The position numbers were made by a program, and so were the translations under genes. The notes under the pieces are model-generated. The model was not told the DNA's origin and did not search any database. It saw only the letters and a program-made list of their open reading frames with translations. Shown here piece by piece: positions 54,520-60,000 of a stretch of DNA of 60,000 bases (positions are counted from its first letter, which is position 1; each line of letters begins with the position of its first letter). Source of the stretch: Strigamia acuminata (taxonomy: Eukaryota; Arthropoda; Chilopoda; Geophilomorpha; Linotaeniidae); contig OX442320.1 in assembly GCA_949358305.1 (NCBI GenBank), forward strand, positions 12,108,259-12,168,258, given 5' to 3'.

Positions 54520-56413
54520 TTATTTTTTACTGTTACAATCGTTTCTCCACGTTTCGTGCTCGTTTTTGTAGTAGCAGAGGGGCACGACGAACGCGCTGAT
54601 GTCGTCGATCGTGGCTATTTTGTTGTCGGCGGTCCGCCAGCTGTGGTCCTGATACTTGCCCCTAGAATGCATCACCAAGTCTTGAGCTGCCGTCGTGTAT
54701 CTTGAGAAAAAATTAAGAAAATAATTTCGTTTAATTTTTACATTTAATTGAATTTGATTTAATTGAATTTACCTGAACGAGTTTTGACTCGAAGACGGGA
54801 AATGCTTTAAGGATTTGTTGAGAATGTCGGCGGCCAGTTTGTTGGAGACCACGTCCCACAGGCCGTCGGTGCCCATTAGCAGCACGTCGTTCTCGGTCAG
54901 TTCCGTCGTGGCCAAATCGAAAATCAACACCTGCGGCTCCGACGACAGGAATGGTTTGATGGGAACGCTGCCGATCTGCGATTTCAGGTCGTGGTCGCCG
55001 AAACCGCGCGTCACGCCGATCGTGGCCAACAAACGGCTCTAAGAAAAAAAAAATTTAAAAATTTAAAATTTAAAAATTTGAAATTTAAAAAAATTAAAGT
55101 GGAGAGAGTATAGCATAACGCACGCGTTTGCCTTCGCCGCAGATGACCGGGAATTTCAAATCGCTCGCGTTGATGGTTTTGACGGACCAGCCGGTCATGT
55201 TGGCCTCTCGGTACAGCATCTTCTTGTCCAGGTCCTGCTGAGTAGGCCGGCGAATGAATTCCTTGCCAGTGTACGTCGAGCCGAGCAAATTGGGTTGCTG
55301 GGCGGCCTAATTAATTGCGAGACATTAATTTGCTTTTGTTTAGGTTTAAGTTTAGGTTTAGCTTTAGGCTTAGCCTACCAAATTGCGCAGACGGAGTTTC
55401 TCGGTCTCTGGCGTGAAGTCGTGCGACATGGGCTTGGCTTGCTCGTCGAGCACCAGCACGGCTCGGCTGTCGCCGGCGTTGGCCACGTAGAGTTTGCCGA
55501 GCACGAAGAGGGCGACGAGGGCCGTGCAGCCGCCGTTGAGCTTGTAGAGGGTTCGGTCCCGTTTGATTTGTTGGTCCATTTCGCGAAAGGAAGCTTCGAG
55601 CGCGCCCACGATCAGGTTGTCGGGGCTGACTTGAGCGACGCAACACATGCTGCTCAAATTCGACGATGGCTGCGTTTCGCCGTCCACGGGAAATAAATAT
55701 TCGACTATCGATAATAATTTTTCCTTGCGAACGAAAAAGAAAAAACATTTTTTGTCAAAAATTGAATTTTTCAACTTTTTTATTTTTATTATTTTTATTT
55801 TCATTTTCATTTCTCACGTGTAATATACAGTGCAGCGTGTTTGCGGCCGCCACCGACGCGCCACTGCCGGCGTGGCCGTCGAATAAGGCAAAATAAACGG
55901 CGTTGAGAGGTGGGTCGGGGACTGTCGAATCTTTGGATAATACTCGTGCCAATCGTAGCGTGTGCACGGCCGCCTCGTCTTCGTTTCTCGCCGATTTTCC
56001 CGCATTGACGGCCCTACAGCAGAGAATCAATTGATTGATTGATTTATTGATTCAATTTGATTCATTTACTCGGCATATCCGCTGTTCCAAGGCAGCTTGG
56101 TGATATCTCGCGGGACGATAATCGGTCGGATGACATGGTCGGCGGACACCTGGATCTCGTCGTCCGAATTTAAGTTGAGGAATTCGGGCCTGGAATATTG
56201 AAATCGGTTCGGGCTCGATTGCAACGTCTGCGGTGGCGACGACGGCGAAGTGTCGCTCGACTCCGCTTCCAGATTGTTCACCGCATTGTACAGAGCGCTT
56301 TTGAATCGGTTAAACATTTTCAACAGCTCATCGTACTCCGATATTTGTGTACATGTGTATGTTTCCGGATACGCCGGAAGCACGCGACATCTGGCGAGCA
56401 TTCCCGTACGCAA
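54520..56413 (-). CDS. PPM1H: PP2C-type Ser/Thr phosphatase, PPM1H/J/M subfamily
   Basis: Six minus-strand exons (56413-56070, 56013-55818, 55723-55379, 55306-55124, 55038-54773, 54700-54520) give about 504 residues, close to human PPM1H. PP2C metal-binding motifs are visible: FALFDGHAGSGAS (motif with the DGH aspartate), GGCTALVALFVLGKLYVANA then GDSRAV, ATIGVTRGFGDHDL, and LLMGTDGLWDVVSNK with the DG aspartate; the distal Asp is in IDDISAFVVPL. The long insert with the NMTGW and CGEGKRVR segments and the final AAQDLVMHSRG are typical of PPM1H/J/M. PPM1H dephosphorylates Rab GTPases phosphorylated by LRRK2 in mammals. A second in-frame Met is four codons downstream (MRTGM), so either may be the start. 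Confidence 0.92.
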
Positions 56414-56649
56414 AAAAGTTTACTACTGTAATTATAAATTTTTTTAATTTTTAATATTATTATCGTCGTGATTGATATTTCTATTATTATTTTTATTTTT
56501 CATGAATATTTGTATTAAAGATTTACGTGGATTTATTTCCCGTTTATATTTTTAGGTCCGGATCCGGAGTGTGAGGTTGGTCGTGGAGCTCACTGCCTAG
56601 AGGTGACGGTCTTCATCTTGAATTCAGCGATTCGACCGAGGGAGAAAAA
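56414..56649. promoter_or_regulatory. Divergent promoter region, PPM1H / ATP synthase gamma
   Basis: 236 bases separate the two start codons. The centre is AT-rich (56440-56540) with no clear TATA box. GC-richer sequence at 56555-56640 is probably the 5' leader of the ATP synthase gene. Confidence 0.5.
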
Positions 56650-57943
56650 ATGTTTACGCGATTGCATATACCGCAATGTTTTCAGTGAGTAGATAAAATA
56701 GAAGCGGAACCCGGTGTTTTTAGCGAATGTTTGAGAATTGTTTAATTTCAGGGGTCAAGCGAGGGGCATGGCTACGTTAAAGGATAGTAAGTATTGCAAA
56801 CACAACTCGTACAGTTACAGACCGAGGTCGAGAAATAAGACTATTCTTTCTTTTCACCAGTTCGACTACGATTAAAGTCGGTGAAAAATATCCAAAAAAT
56901 CACGAAATCCATGAAGATGGTGGCCGCGTCGAAATACACTCGCGCCGAGAGGGAATTAAAACCTGCGCGACCTTACGGATTGGGAACCCAAGGTGAGTTT
57001 TTACATTTATTTCATTTTATTTTATTTTATTTATTTAATTGTTTATTCATTCGCAGCTTTTTACGAGAAGGCGGAAGTGAAGGCGCAAGAGGGCAAGCCG
57101 AAATGTTTGTACGTGGCTATGACATCGGACCGCGGATTGTGTGGCGGCGTTCATTCGAACATCACCAAAGCAATTCGTACACGATTACAAACAGCCGATT
57201 TTGAGAACACCAAAGTGATTTGCGTCGGCGACAAATCACGCGGGATATTGGCCAGGTGGATAGAAAAGAAACGTGGATTAACGCAAATTAATAATAATGC
57301 ATTTTTCTTTATTTTTTTAAACCTTTTTTTTAAGGCAATACGGAAAATTTATTTTGATGCATTTTGCCGACATCGGCAAGAAACCGCCCGTATTTCAGGA
57401 CGCGACGTTCATCGCCAATCAAATAATGCAGAGCGGTTATGAGTTCGATTTTGGAACTTTATATTTCAACAAATTCAAGTGACTCGATTTGATTTAATTA
57501 ATTAATTCATTTATTAATTGATTTTCTTTATTTCTTTATTTATTAATTTAAATGCGTAGGAGCGTGGTTTCGTACAAGATCAACGAGATTCCGCTGTACA
57601 GTTTGGAATCGGTGTCGAATGCCAACAAGATTAGCAGTTACGACAGTTTAGACGCTGACGTGATACGAAGTTACATGGAATATTCGTTCGCCAGTCTCGT
57701 GTACTACGCGTTGAAAGAGAACGCGACGAGCGAGCAGAGTTCTCGTATGACTGCCATGGATAACGCGAGCAAAAATGCCGGTAAGTTATCGGTAAAGCGA
57801 GAAAAGTTTGCCAACGATTACTGACGAGTGTTTCTCGTTTAGGCGAAATGATCGACAAATTGACACTGACGTTCAACCGAACGCGACAGGCCGTCATCAC
57901 CAGAGAGTTGATCGAGATCATCTCGGGAGCGGCGGCGTTGTAA
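56650..57943 (+). CDS. ATP5F1C: ATP synthase F1 subunit gamma, mitochondrial
   Basis: Seven exons (56650-56684, 56752-56786, 56861-56992, 57057-57255, 57335-57478, 57560-57780, 57843-57943) encode about 288 residues. After a short presequence ([21 protein letters not shown]) comes the conserved N-terminal helix [20 protein letters not shown]. The C-terminal helix has [18 protein letters not shown] followed by [18 protein letters not shown], ending SGAAAL. The central fold has [13 protein letters not shown]. The gamma subunit is the rotating shaft of the F1Fo ATP synthase. It starts 236 bases from the divergent PPM1H and ends about 300 bases before WDR7. Confidence 0.96.

Positions 57944-60000
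<2,057 letters not shown>

Overview
The window is nuclear DNA from a compact invertebrate animal genome. Genes are split into many short exons by introns of mostly 50-100 bases with ordinary GT...AG ends, and intergenic gaps are often only 50-250 bases. Tandem gene families (four DEG/ENaC channels, cathepsin L copies) alternate with single-copy housekeeping genes. The gene set (Pez-type phosphatase, Rumi/POGLUT1, MCM2, EPG5, WDR7, F1 gamma) is bilaterian. Large channel and cathepsin arrays and an exuperantia-like protein lean towards a protostome, perhaps an arthropod or another ecdysozoan, but I cannot fix the phylum. Exon models were made by hand from splice signals, reading-frame continuity and family conservation; exon lengths add up to an open frame in every gene called intact.

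Layout. 1-2.5 kb: degenerate 40-base tandem repeats, then minus-strand exons of astacin/CUB-type genes, at least one copy decayed. 2.9-6.4 kb: FERM-PTP phosphatase of the Pez/PTPN14/21 type (+). 6.6-8.1 kb: protein O-glucosyltransferase (-), sharing a 134-base promoter gap with an SLC37-like transporter (+, 8.3-10.3 kb). 11.2-12.3 kb: catalytically dead DEDDh-exonuclease-like protein resembling Exuperantia (+). 12.4-12.7 kb: TMA7 with a broken frame (-). 12.9-26.5 kb: cathepsin L / P450 / DEG-ENaC block containing a segmental duplication: cathepsin L 1 (intact) plus a P450 scrap, DEG/ENaC A, a DEG/ENaC fragment, a cathepsin L pseudogene, an intact P450 and a divergent intact cathepsin L. 26.7-30.8 kb: MCM2 with E2F- and CRE-like promoter sites. 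31.2-39.9 kb: a possible 70-residue gene and DEG/ENaC genes C, D and E. 40.4-43.6 kb: secreted/type I membrane protein carrying a hAT-type element in an intron. 43.8-54.5 kb: EPG5 with a 30-copy hexapeptide repeat. 54.5-56.4 kb: PPM1H-type phosphatase (-). 56.6-57.9 kb: ATP synthase gamma (+). 58.2 kb to the end: 5' part of WDR7 (+).

There is no operon-like functional grouping; the housekeeping genes are simply packed closely. The family blocks show repeated local duplication, gene decay and possible gene conversion. The items most worth following are the shared change in the DEG/ENaC selectivity-filter motif, the EPG5 repeat array (stop-free in all six frames), the pseudo-exonuclease, the disrupted TMA7 and the hAT element with a perfect 8-base target duplication.
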